Assembly: GCA_002320455.1 (NCBI GenBank)
Contig: DCKU01000098.1
Span: 1-16,804 of the forward strand
Direction: 5' to 3'
Source of the DNA: Salinisphaera sp. UBA1666
GTDB lineage: Bacteria; Pseudomonadota; Gammaproteobacteria; Nevskiales; Salinisphaeraceae
Length of the DNA: 16,804 nt
Shown: positions 1 to 5,796 of the stretch, one piece after another
How positions within the stretch are numbered: position 1 is the first letter of the stretch
Layout of the letters: every line of letters starts with the position of its first letter
The notes under the pieces: model-generated
Told to the model about the DNA's origin: nothing
The model's database searches: none
Seen by the model: the letters and a program-made list of their open reading frames with translations, nothing else
Program-made: the position numbers and the translations under genes

Positions 1-51
1 TTAGGCCTGCCGCCAGCGTTCAATCTGAGCCAGGATCAAACTCTCCAGTTT
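1..51 (-). rRNA. rrs: 16S ribosomal RNA, 5' end only (partial)
   Basis: The reverse complement begins AAACTGGAGAGTTTGATC and continues with the universal 27F primer site and CTGGCTCAGATTGAACGCTGG, the conserved start of gammaproteobacterial 16S rRNA. Aligned by eye to the E. coli 5' end, the mature RNA should start at about position 51; the rest of the gene lies left of the window. It is transcribed leftward from the two promoters at 483-510 and 239-266. The GGCGGCAGGCCTAA segment is usual for Gammaproteobacteria. Confidence 0.97.
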
Positions 52-73
52 AAATACTTTCTATCTAACTGGT

Positions 74-93
74 GCGAGACATTTCAGTCTCGC
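74..93 (-). other. Short perfect hairpin before the 16S 5' end
   Basis: GCGAGAC (74-80) and GTCTCGC (87-93) are perfect inverted repeats around a 6-base loop, 23 bases upstream of mature 16S. In rrn operons this region pairs over long range to form the RNase III processing stem. A local hairpin here could belong to that structure or act independently; the 16S 3' flank is not in the window, so the two cannot be told apart. Confidence 0.4.
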
Positions 94-182
94 GAGCGAT
101 CCCAAGCTTTATGCTTGGATGCTCTGTTTGGGTAATGGCTAATTGCCACCCCACAGGAGCACCCACACAAGTCACTTACAAG

Positions 183-194
183 TTGTTAAAGATC
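183..194 (-). promoter_or_regulatory. boxA-like rrn antitermination signal
   Basis: The minus strand reads GATCTTTAACAA. It shares the CTTTAACAA core of the E. coli rrn boxA (TGCTCTTTAACA), the RNA site bound by NusB-NusE (S10). It lies about 130 bases before the 16S 5' end and just downstream of a boxB-like hairpin, the expected place. Confidence 0.8.
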
Positions 195-196
195 GG

Positions 197-224
197 CGAC
201 GTTGGCTTTAGAAGCTTTCCGTCG
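197..224 (-). promoter_or_regulatory. boxB-like hairpin of the rrn leader
   Basis: The outer arms CGACG (197-201) and CGTCG (220-224) pair, and an inner GCTT (205-208) pairs with AAGC (212-215) around a 3-nt loop, with a small internal loop between the stems. It stands 2 bases upstream of boxA in the direction of transcription, as boxB does in enterobacterial rrn leaders. Assignment rests on position and structure; boxB is not conserved in sequence. Confidence 0.55.
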
Positions 225-238
225 TTGCGAGAGCGCGT

Positions 239-266
239 ATTCTACGTCGTTTTGCTGGGCCGTCAA
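239..266 (-). promoter_or_regulatory. rrn promoter P2
   Basis: On the minus strand the -35 is TTGACG (261-266) and the -10 is TAGAAT (239-244), with 16 bp between them. The predicted start is near 232, inside a GC-rich discriminator (CGCGCTC), the usual hallmark of stringently controlled stable-RNA promoters. Upstream is an A/T-rich UP-element-like stretch that contains a perfect inverted repeat (270-292). Confidence 0.8.
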
Positions 267-269
267 CAT

Positions 270-292
270 CTTTTTGAAACAATCTCAAAAAG
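270..292. repeat. Perfect inverted repeat in the UP-element position of rrn P2
   Basis: CTTTTTGA (270-277) and TCAAAAAG (285-292) are perfect inverted repeats separated by 7 bases. They sit directly upstream of the P2 -35 hexamer, where an RNA polymerase alpha-subunit UP element would be. The A/T tracts fit that role; the symmetry may additionally bind a dimeric protein or form a hairpin in transcripts started at P1. Confidence 0.55.
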
Positions 293-482
293 CGTTGTCA
301 GCTCAACTGACGTTACCGCTTCGCGGCCTGCCAGTCTATCCGAAACCCGAATCAGACCGCAAGGCCTTTTTGATCCCGATTTCGAAACCCAGCCAAAACG
401 TGTTCCAAAACCCGCTTCGCTGTCCTCTCAAGTCAGCCGCCAGCCCCGCTTCCGAAGCCTCGCTGCCTTGCGAGAGATGCGT

Positions 483-510
483 ATTCTAGGGATTCAATTC
501 TCAGCGTCAA
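483..510 (-). promoter_or_regulatory. rrn promoter P1
   Basis: On the minus strand the -35 is TTGACG (505-510) and the -10 is TAGAAT (483-488) with a 16-bp spacer, identical in hexamers and spacing to P2. The predicted start is near 476. An A/T run (521-528) lies at the UP-element position and three CTGTC(C)ATG repeats (529-557) lie beyond it. The -10 and discriminator context (TTGCGAGAG then GCGTATTCTA on the plus strand) is nearly repeated at P2, so the promoters look like an ancient tandem duplication. Confidence 0.8.
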
Positions 511-528
511 CGACTTTCTGCAAAAAAT

Positions 529-557
529 CTGTCATGCCTGTCCATGGCCTGTCATGA
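529..557. repeat. Three phased CTGTC(C)ATG repeats upstream of rrn P1
   Basis: The plus strand reads CTGTCATGC (529-537), CTGTCCATGGC (538-548) and CTGTCATGA (549-557). They fill about -53 to -81 relative to the predicted P1 start, the interval where Fis sites lie in E. coli rrn promoters, though the motif is not a Fis consensus. The flanks also allow a GTCATG/CATGAC stem before an AGATTTTTT tract on the minus strand, so the segment could double as a weak tyrS terminator. Confidence 0.5.
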
Positions 558-577
558 CGGACGAAGCGGGGCTGATT

Positions 578-1819
578 TTACGCTGCGCTTAGCGACACAC
601 GCGCAATACGGCGCTTGCCCACCTGCAAGAGCAGCTCCTGGCCGGGCTGGTACCGGGCTGCCTTGTCCTTGACCACCTCCCCGTCGACTCGAACCGCACC
701 TTGCTTGACCAGTCGCATGCCTTCGCCGTTGCTCTGGGTGAGCTCGCTTGCAGTGAGCAGGGCCGCGATCTGTATGCCCTCGGCGTCCACGACGATCGGC
801 ATCAAGGCGATATCTTCAGGCACGACCTTGTTGGAGAAACGCGCCACGAATGCCTCGCGGGCCTTTTCCGCTGCAGACTCGCCGTGAAAGCGCGCCACGA
901 TTTCGCCGGCCAGACGATGCTTGTACGTCATCGGGTTGTCGCCGTCGGCCACGGCCTCGCGAAATCCGGTAACCACATCGACCGTTTCGAACGACAGCAG
1001 CTCGTAGTAGCGCCACATCAACGTATCCGATATCGACATCAGCTTGCCGTACTGCTCGTCCGGCGCTTCATCGATCCCCACGTAGTTGTCCAGTGACTTG
1101 GACATCTTGTTCACGCCGTCCAGGCCTTCGAGCAACGGCATGGTCAATACGGCCTGCGGCGTCTGCCCGTTGGCCTGCTGCAGATGGCGCCCCATCAACA
1201 GGTTGAACTTCTGATCGGTGCCACCGAGCTCGAGGTCGGCCTCCAGTGCCACCGAGTCGTAGCCCTGGAGCAACGGATACAGGAACTCGTGAATCGCGAT
1301 CGGCTGATTGGCGTGATAGCGCTTGTGGAAGTCGTCGCGCTCGAGCATCCGGGCGACGGTGTGCGACGAGGCCAGTCGAATCAGATCCGCGGCCGAAAAA
1401 TCATTCAACCAGGATGAGTTCAGCACCACGCGCGTGCGAGCGGGGTCCAGCACGCGAAAGATCTGGGCTTCGTACGTACGAGCATTGGCCTCCACCTGGG
1501 CTTCGGTCAGCGGCTTGCGCGTCACGTTCTTACCGGTGGGATCACCGATCCGGCCGGTGAAGTCGCCGATCAGAAACACGATGTCGTGTCCCATGTCCTG
1601 CAGCCAGCGCATCTTGTTGAGCAGCACCGTATGCCCGAGATGCAGATCCGGCGCCGTCGGATCGAATCCGGCCTTGACGATTAGCGGACGACCTTCGGCG
1701 GTGGCTTTTTCGAAGCGTTCGCGAAACTCGGCCTCAGGGATGATTTCGTCCGTGCCGCGCTTGATCTCGGCCCAGGATGCCCCGGGTTCCCAGGATTGTT
1801 CGCTCAACGCATGCTCCAT
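578..1819 (-). CDS. tyrS: Tyrosine--tRNA ligase (TyrRS)
   Basis: Class Ic aminoacyl-tRNA synthetase that activates tyrosine with ATP and charges tRNA-Tyr in the cytoplasm. With the chosen ATG it has 413 residues, near the usual ~400 of the second bacterial TyrRS type. The ATP-binding HLGH (HIGH) motif is at residues 60-63 in a KAGFDPTAPDLHLGH context, the KMSKS loop at 238-242, and a C-terminal S4-like RNA-binding domain covers about 350-413. The frame stays open upstream to 2047, but those 76 codons are Arg/Ala-rich and precede the conserved domain without family resemblance, so I start at 1819; a GTG two codons upstream is an alternative and no strong Shine-Dalgarno is visible. It reads toward the rrn promoters 70 bp beyond its stop, so readthrough into rRNA is possible. 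Confidence 0.96.
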   Translation of the reverse strand: MEHALSEQSWEPGASWAEIKRGTDEIIPEAEFRERFEKATAEGRPLIVKAGFDPTAPDLHLGHTVLLNKMRWLQDMGHDIVFLIGDFTGRIGDPTGKNVTRKPLTEAQVEANARTYEAQIFRVLDPARTRVVLNSSWLNDFSAADLIRLASSHTVARMLERDDFHKRYHANQPIAIHEFLYPLLQGYDSVALEADLELGGTDQKFNLLMGRHLQQANGQTPQAVLTMPLLEGLDGVNKMSKSLDNYVGIDEAPDEQYGKLMSISDTLMWRYYELLSFETVDVVTGFREAVADGDNPMTYKHRLAGEIVARFHGESAAEKAREAFVARFSNKVVPEDIALMPIVVDAEGIQIAALLTASELTQSNGEGMRLVKQGAVRVDGEVVKDKAARYQPGQELLLQVGKRRIARVSLSAA

Positions 1820-2168
1820 GATCACGGCCCCGGCCGAGGCTGTCCTGGCCAGGCCCGAGTGTGTAAATAGCTCGGCCGCACGCGCGTGCAGCGCGCAAGA
1901 TGCTACCGAATCCGGCGGCCGGCATCTATTGGTGCGTGTCGCGACACAAGCTCGCGCGATCACCAGCCGCCGCTCGGGGAACGAAGACGCGATAAAGGCT
2001 GTCGCGGCCGGACACCGAAGGCGGCGGCCGCCAAACGCCGTTAGCACCCCGGTTCGGAGTGCCGCCCGGAAGACGCAAAAGTTGCCAAACCGTTGACATT
2101 ATGCTCCTTTATGCCCTCAACCGCGGCGCGCAAAGGGGGCCTGCTGCGCTGGGATCTCAAAGGCGACG
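1820..2168. other. Divergent intergenic region between tyrS and the M23 peptidase gene
   Basis: This 349-bp gap must contain the promoters of two divergent genes. The clearest element is a TTGACA (plus strand, 2093-2098) within an A/T-richer patch reading TTGACATTATGCTCC, but no good -10 lies 16-18 bp downstream. A TTGCCA at 2082-2087 likewise lacks a matching -10. Nothing convincing was found for leftward tyrS transcription, and no RNA gene, repeat or small gene was seen. Confidence 0.5.
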
Positions 2169-3662
2169 GTGTCTATGGGCAGACTGGTCGATCAAGACTA
2201 TCTTTGGCTGCGTGAATCGCAGCCGCGTTCACAGCCGGGGCGAATCCGGCGCTGGCTGCCGTTCGGGCTGGTGCCGCTGGCCGCCCTTGGCGTCTGGTAC
2301 GGGTTTTATACCGCGCCCGACGGGAGCTCTGCGGCGCCGGTCGCAAGCGCCGAGACGGCCTCGCCGTCCAACGTCGCGCGCGAGGCACGTCTGATCCCGG
2401 CCGTCGCACACGTCGGCACGAGTGCGCGTGCCCGCCCGGTCAATCAGATTCGACAGCTCACCCCGTCACCGGGCATGTCCGGGCTGGACGCCAAGGCACT
2501 GACCATGGCGCCGGCGGGCGATCTGATCGGCGATGCCGCGCACCCCGGCTGGCGCTCGGTCGATATCGAGCAGGGCGATACCTTGTCGCTGGCCTTCGAG
2601 CGTGCCGGTCTGTCTTATATGGACTCGTTGCGCATCGCTCACATGCCGGATCTGGGCCACTATTTCACGCGCGGTCTGCGAGCCGGCTCGCATCTACAGG
2701 TCGAAGCCGATATGGCCGGGCGCGTCCAAAGCCTGGTTTATCCGATCGATGCCGCGCGTACGATCACGCTTTCGCGCGATGACGACGGCGATGGATTTTC
2801 CGGCAGCCTGGCCCAGAAGGCCCTGCAACATCGCCGGACCTACGCCCGCGGCGTGATTCGCCACTCGTTGTACAAGGATGCTCTGGCCGCCGGGTTGTCG
2901 CGACCGCAGGTCGCCCAGCTCAACAAGGTCTTGTCGGCCGACGTCAATTTAGGCCGCGATGTCCAGTCCGGCGACCGATTCGTCGTGGCCTACGACGAGC
3001 TCTATCGAGACGGCCAGCGTGTCGGCACCGGCCCGCTGCTGGCGGCCACGCTTCAGGGGACAACCAAGGACGTACAAGCGATTCGTTATACCGACAGCGC
3101 CGGACAGAGCGGGTATTACCGCCCCGACGGTCGGCCGATGCGTCGTGCGTTTGTTCGCGCGCCGGTGGATTTCACGCGCATCAGTTCGCCGTTCAATCTC
3201 AAGCGTCGCCACCCGGTCCTGCATCGCCTGCGCCGTCACGAAGGCACCGACTTCGCCGCGCCGCAGGGTGCGCCGATCCGGGCCACTGGCTCGGGCAAGG
3301 TCACGTTCCGGGGGCGTAACGGCGGCTACGGCAACATGGTAGAGCTTCGCCACGATCGTCACGTCACCATGCGGTTTGCGCATATGTCTCGCTTTGCCCG
3401 CGGCCTGTCGGTGGGCGATACCGTCAAGGAAGGCCAGGTCATCGGCTATGTCGGCATGACCGGGCTGGCCACCGGGCCGCATGTCCACTACGAGTTTCGC
3501 GTCGACGGCCAGCCGCGTAATCCGCAAACCGTCAAGCTGCCGGGCGCCCCGCCGCTGACCGGCAGCGCTCTGGCGCGCTTCGAGAAGACGGCACGCCCAT
3601 TGATGGCCGCCCTGGAACGCCCCGGCGGGGATGTCCAATTAGCCGAGGCCGGCGAACGCTAG
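2169..3662 (+). CDS. M23-family peptidoglycan endopeptidase (MepM/YebA-like)
   Basis: Probable zinc metallopeptidase that cuts peptidoglycan cross-links in the periplasm. It has 497 residues. A single membrane anchor lies at about residues 29-47 after a short basic cytoplasmic tail; residues ~128-300 form the OapA/LysM-like and linker part typical of MepM proteins; the C-terminal M23 (LytM) domain spans about 330-455. Visible zinc and catalytic residues are H357 and D361 (RHEGTDFAAP), H405 (RFAHMS) and H438/H440 (GPHVHYEF), so the enzyme looks active. I start at GTG 2169, 5 bases after AAAGG; ATG 2175, two codons in, is an alternative with 11-base spacing. anmK begins at the base after its stop, so the two are surely co-transcribed, linking cell-wall cutting to muropeptide recycling. 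Confidence 0.92.
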   Translation: MSMGRLVDQDYLWLRESQPRSQPGRIRRWLPFGLVPLAALGVWYGFYTAPDGSSAAPVASAETASPSNVAREARLIPAVAHVGTSARARPVNQIRQLTPSPGMSGLDAKALTMAPAGDLIGDAAHPGWRSVDIEQGDTLSLAFERAGLSYMDSLRIAHMPDLGHYFTRGLRAGSHLQVEADMAGRVQSLVYPIDAARTITLSRDDDGDGFSGSLAQKALQHRRTYARGVIRHSLYKDALAAGLSRPQVAQLNKVLSADVNLGRDVQSGDRFVVAYDELYRDGQRVGTGPLLAATLQGTTKDVQAIRYTDSAGQSGYYRPDGRPMRRAFVRAPVDFTRISSPFNLKRRHPVLHRLRRHEGTDFAAPQGAPIRATGSGKVTFRGRNGGYGNMVELRHDRHVTMRFAHMSRFARGLSVGDTVKEGQVIGYVGMTGLATGPHVHYEFRVDGQPRNPQTVKLPGAPPLTGSALARFEKTARPLMAALERPGGDVQLAEAGER

Positions 3663-4802
3663 ATGCCGGACGGGTATTACGTCGGGCTCATCAGCGGGAC
3701 CAGCGTCGATGCCATGGACGCCGTGCTGGTGCGTTTCAATCCGCACGCCCGAGGGGGCGTTGACGTCGTGGCCACGCACAGCGCGCCCCCGCCCGCCGGG
3801 CTGCGAGACGCACTACTGGCGGCCAACGGCCCGGATCATCGGCTACGTTTTGCCGAATACGGCCGGCTCGACCAGGCCGTGGCCCAGTGGGCCGCCGCGG
3901 CCGCCCGGGCAGTCTGCGATAAGGCCAGCGTAGCCCTCGAGGATCTTGCGGGTATCGGCAGCCACGGCCAGACCGTCTGGCATGCCCCGGACGACACCCC
4001 CGGCTTCAGCCTGCAGCTTGGCCAGGGCGCGCGGATCGCCGCAGAGACCAACGCGACCGTGGTGTCGGACTTTCGCAGCATGGATCTGGCCCTTGGCGGC
4101 CAGGGGGCACCGCTGGTCTGTGCCTGTCACGGCGCGCTATTCGGGCAAGCCGAGCAGGCGCGAGCCGTGGTCAATATCGGCGGCATCGCCAACATCACGC
4201 AATTGGCTCCGGGCGCAGACCGCGACGTGCTCAAGATCCGCGGATTCGATACCGGGCCCGGCAACGGTCTGATGGACGAATGGATCGCTCGACACCGGGA
4301 CGCCGCATTCGACGCCGACGGCGCCTGGGCCGCGACCGGTCGCATCGACCGGCCCCTGCTGGATGCGTTGTTGGCCGAGCCGTATTTCGCCCGCGCCGCT
4401 CCCAAAAGCACAGGCCGGGACTGGTTCAACCTCGCTTGGCTGGACGCCCATCTCGATCGCCTGACACATGAGGTCACGCCCGTCGATGTACAGACGACCC
4501 TCGCCGAGCTCACCGCCATAACCATCGCAAGAGCCGTCCACGATGGCGAATCGCGCGTGGACACGGTGTATCTGTGCGGCGGCGGCGCCCACAACGCCTA
4601 TCTCGCCGCGCGCATTGCGGCCCACGTCGCACCAGCCGACGTTACGGTCACCGACGATCTCGGCGTGGCCGGTGACTGGCTGGAAGCGATTGCATTCGCC
4701 TGGCTGGCGCGTGAGCGCCTGGCCGGTCGTCCCGGCAACGCGCCTTACGTTACCGGTGCCGCACGCCCGGCGCTATTGGGCGCGGTGTATTCGGCCGGGT
4801 AA
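3663..4802 (+). CDS. anmK: Anhydro-N-acetylmuramic acid kinase
   Basis: Converts 1,6-anhydro-MurNAc released from murein to MurNAc-6-phosphate using ATP and water, in the cytoplasm. The 379-residue protein is close to the usual ~370. The N-terminal phosphate-binding loop is GLISGTSVDAMDAVLV; the family usually has GTSxDGxD, so Gly is Ala here. The active-site motif FDTGPGNGLMDEW carries the catalytic Asp, and the C-terminal CGGGAHN motif of sugar-kinase-fold ATPases is present. The ATG starts immediately after the M23 gene's TAG, with zero spacing, indicating coupled translation. Its mRNA ends by running into the repeat array, where plus-strand hairpins followed by T-runs (5027-5046, 5200-5221) may stop transcription. 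Confidence 0.96.
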   Translation: MPDGYYVGLISGTSVDAMDAVLVRFNPHARGGVDVVATHSAPPPAGLRDALLAANGPDHRLRFAEYGRLDQAVAQWAAAAARAVCDKASVALEDLAGIGSHGQTVWHAPDDTPGFSLQLGQGARIAAETNATVVSDFRSMDLALGGQGAPLVCACHGALFGQAEQARAVVNIGGIANITQLAPGADRDVLKIRGFDTGPGNGLMDEWIARHRDAAFDADGAWAATGRIDRPLLDALLAEPYFARAAPKSTGRDWFNLAWLDAHLDRLTHEVTPVDVQTTLAELTAITIARAVHDGESRVDTVYLCGGGAHNAYLAARIAAHVAPADVTVTDDLGVAGDWLEAIAFAWLARERLAGRPGNAPYVTGAARPALLGAVYSAG

Positions 4803-4904
4803 CAGAACGCGCTCGGGCGTGAGCCAGTAGCACGCCACGCGTTCGCGCGGGGCTTGCTGCGCAAAGCTTTGGGATTGTTGTCACCCCTATTCGCCTGCGG
4901 CGAA

Positions 4905-4924
4905 TCGTCCCCTCGAGGGGACGA
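4905..4924. repeat. Spacer A central palindrome
   Basis: A perfect 20-bp palindrome centred on CCCCTCGAGGGG with arms TCGT/ACGA. The arms differ from those of the equivalent palindromes in spacers B and C (TTG/CAA) by paired changes on both sides, which keeps the base pairing. Confidence 0.85.
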
Positions 4925-4942
4925 AGGCGCACAGGTTTGCCC

Positions 4943-5010
4943 TATACCGCGAACGAGTTGCCGCAGCCGCAGGTGGTCGTGGCGTTGGGGTTGCGGATCA
5001 CGAACTGCGC
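4943..5010 (-). pseudogene. erpA 3'-end fragment, distal copy
   Basis: On the minus strand these 68 bases encode the last 22 ErpA residues (A103 to V124), including the CGCG cysteine motif, followed by a stop that reads TAG here instead of TAA. No in-frame ATG precedes the fragment, so it is not expected to be a gene. The only difference from the real gene end is one synonymous third-position change (CGT to CGC). Confidence 0.9.
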
Positions 5011-5026
5011 CGCGCATTCGCGCGGG

Positions 5027-5046
5027 CTTTGCTAGCGCAAAGTTTT
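5027..5046 (+). terminator. Hairpin plus T-run in spacer B, candidate anmK terminator
   Basis: CTTTGC (5027-5032) pairs with GCAAAG (5037-5042) around TAGC, followed by TTTT (5043-5046) on the plus strand. It is a short stem for an intrinsic terminator, but the same arrangement recurs in spacer C and, weakened, in spacer A (about 4852-4870), so rightward transcription from anmK meets it up to three times. Confidence 0.45.
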
Positions 5047-5071
5047 CGGGATTGTTTGTCACCCCATTCGC

Positions 5072-5107
5072 CTGCGAGCCTTGCCCCTCGAGGGGCAAGG
5101 CTCGCAG
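5072..5107. repeat. Spacer B 36-bp perfect palindrome
   Basis: Bases 5072-5089 are the exact reverse complement of 5090-5107, a perfect 36-bp palindrome with no spacer, centred on an XhoI-type CTCGAG. It is the longest perfect symmetry found in the window. It could form a cruciform or a very stable RNA hairpin in either direction. Confidence 0.95.
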
Positions 5108-5116
5108 GTTCGCTCC

Positions 5117-5184
5117 TATACCGCGAACGAGTTGCCGCAGCCGCAGGTGGTCGTGGCGTTGGGGTTGCGGATCACGAACTGCGC
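5117..5184 (-). pseudogene. erpA 3'-end fragment, proximal copy
   Basis: Identical over all 68 bases to the distal copy at 4943-5010 and again ending in TAG. It encodes the ErpA C-terminal 22 residues with both conserved cysteines. The in-frame reading continues upstream into the spacer for about 20 codons to a TGA without an ATG (a TTG is the only candidate start), so expression as a peptide is unlikely. Confidence 0.9.
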
Positions 5185-5199
5185 CGCGCGTTCGCGCGG

Positions 5200-5221
5200 A
5201 CTTTGCTGACGCAAAGTTTTT
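5200..5221 (+). terminator. Hairpin plus T-run in spacer C, candidate anmK terminator
   Basis: ACTTTGC (5200-5206) pairs with GCAAAGT (5211-5217) around TGAC, followed on the plus strand by a continuous T-run to 5221. This is the best-formed of the three related hairpins and would protect erpA from antisense transcription out of anmK. Confidence 0.5.
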
Positions 5222-5255
5222 GGGATTGTCTGTCACCCCATTCGCCTGCGGCGAA

Positions 5256-5274
5256 TTGCCCCTCGAGGGGGCAA
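5256..5274. repeat. Spacer C central palindrome
   Basis: TTGCCCC (5256-5262) and GGGGCAA (5268-5274) flank a TCGAG centre; one extra G makes the symmetry imperfect. In the erpA direction it lies just after the stop codon, within about 20-35 bases, and is the hairpin nearest the functional gene. Confidence 0.85.
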
Positions 5275-5291
5275 GGCGCGCAGGCTTACAC

Positions 5292-5666
5292 TTATACCGC
5301 GAACGAGTTGCCGCAGCCGCAGGTGGTCGTGGCGTTGGGGTTACGGATCACGAACTGCGCGCCTTCGATCCCGTCCGAGAAATCGATTTCGGCGCCCATG
5401 AGATACAGCAGGCTCATGGGGTCGACGAGAAGCGTCACGCCCTGTTTTTCGATCAGCGTATCGCCATCCTCAACGTTTTCATCGAACGTGAAACCGTACT
5501 GAAAGCCCGAGCAGCCGCCGCCGGAGACAAACACGCGCAGCTTGAGCGCGTCATTGGCTTCGTCTTCAAGCAGTTCCTTGACCTTCAACGCCGCCGCGTC
5601 GGTGAACACCAGCGCATCGTCTTGGGCATCGGCGGTCGTGGTGTCAGTAACTTCGGTTGTACTCAT
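5292..5666 (-). CDS. erpA: Iron-sulfur cluster insertion protein ErpA
   Basis: A-type carrier that receives Fe-S clusters and delivers them to apo-proteins, including isoprenoid-synthesis enzymes, in the cytoplasm. It has 124 residues: an acidic, variable N-terminal ~17 residues and then the HesB/IscA fold. The three cluster-ligand cysteines are C52 (GGGCSGF), C116 and C118 (TCGCGNSF). The VxDPxSxxYLxGxxIDF stretch at about 81-96 is typical. It follows argC on the same strand with a 130-bp gap; a TATGAT at 5699-5704 (minus strand) could be its -10. The stop is TAA at 5292-5294. The last 22 codons are duplicated twice downstream (4943-5184). Confidence 0.96.
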   Translation of the reverse strand: MSTTEVTDTTTADAQDDALVFTDAAALKVKELLEDEANDALKLRVFVSGGGCSGFQYGFTFDENVEDGDTLIEKQGVTLLVDPMSLLYLMGAEIDFSDGIEGAQFVIRNPNATTTCGCGNSFAV

Positions 5667-5698
5667 AAGCGTCGTTCCTATCGAACCCGCGACTGTTC

Positions 5699-5704
5699 AT
5701 CATA
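5699..5704 (-). promoter_or_regulatory. Possible -10 element of erpA
   Basis: The minus strand reads TATGAT, five of six matches to the sigma-70 -10, which would put the start about 26 bases before the erpA ATG. No recognisable -35 lies 16-18 bp upstream (AAACGT at 17 bp), so an activator such as IscR, which controls erpA in E. coli, may be needed, or erpA may rely on readthrough from argC. Confidence 0.35.
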
Positions 5705-5796
5705 CGACATGGGGCGCTTGGACGTTTCATGCAATAGCCAACGTCGCTTACCCGCGTCGCGGCTGGACCGCTGCCGGCCCAGTCCGCGTCATTGTC

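Larger units (their letters stand above)
52..232 (-). ncRNA. rrn operon leader (pre-16S 5' external spacer)
   Basis: About 180 transcribed bases lie between the predicted P2 start (near 232) and the 16S 5' end. On the minus strand they hold, in order, a boxB-like stem-loop (197-224), a boxA-like sequence (183-194) and a short perfect hairpin just before the mature 16S (74-93). This order is that of rrn antitermination leaders. Open frames across the stretch (for example 72-557 and 202-489 on the plus strand) show no protein-family resemblance and run against the transcript, so I read them as chance. Confidence 0.8.
4835..5360. repeat. Tandem array: palindromic spacer plus erpA 3'-end, three units
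   Basis: Three units with periods of 174 and 176 bp. Each pairs a ~106-108-bp spacer (A 4835-4942, B 5011-5116, C 5185-5292) with a 68-bp segment equal to the end of erpA (4943-5010, 5117-5184, and the real gene end 5293-5360). The two extra 68-bp copies are identical to each other and differ from the gene at one silent base. Spacers B and C agree at only about four fifths of positions by eye, yet each keeps a CGCG hairpin, a GCAAAG hairpin and a central CCCCTCGAGGGG palindrome. The array fills the gap between anmK and erpA. No transposase, integrase or tRNA is nearby. Confidence 0.93.

Noticed and set aside
72..557. Plus-strand open frames of 161 and 95 codons across the rrn promoter and leader
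   Set aside because: They run antisense to the rRNA promoters and leader, show no family motif, and cover sequence fully explained as boxA, boxB and promoters.
1820..2047. 76-residue N-terminal extension of TyrRS
   Set aside because: The stretch is Arg/Ala-rich and resembles translated GC-rich intergenic DNA. The family starts close to the ATG at 1819.
2949..3638. Minus-strand open frame of 229 codons within the M23 gene
   Set aside because: It is a GC-driven antisense shadow of a clearly coding gene and has no motif.
4835..5360. CRISPR array
   Set aside because: Only three units of ~175 bp, with the repeated part being the end of a protein gene and the spacers homologous to each other. 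No cas gene is present.
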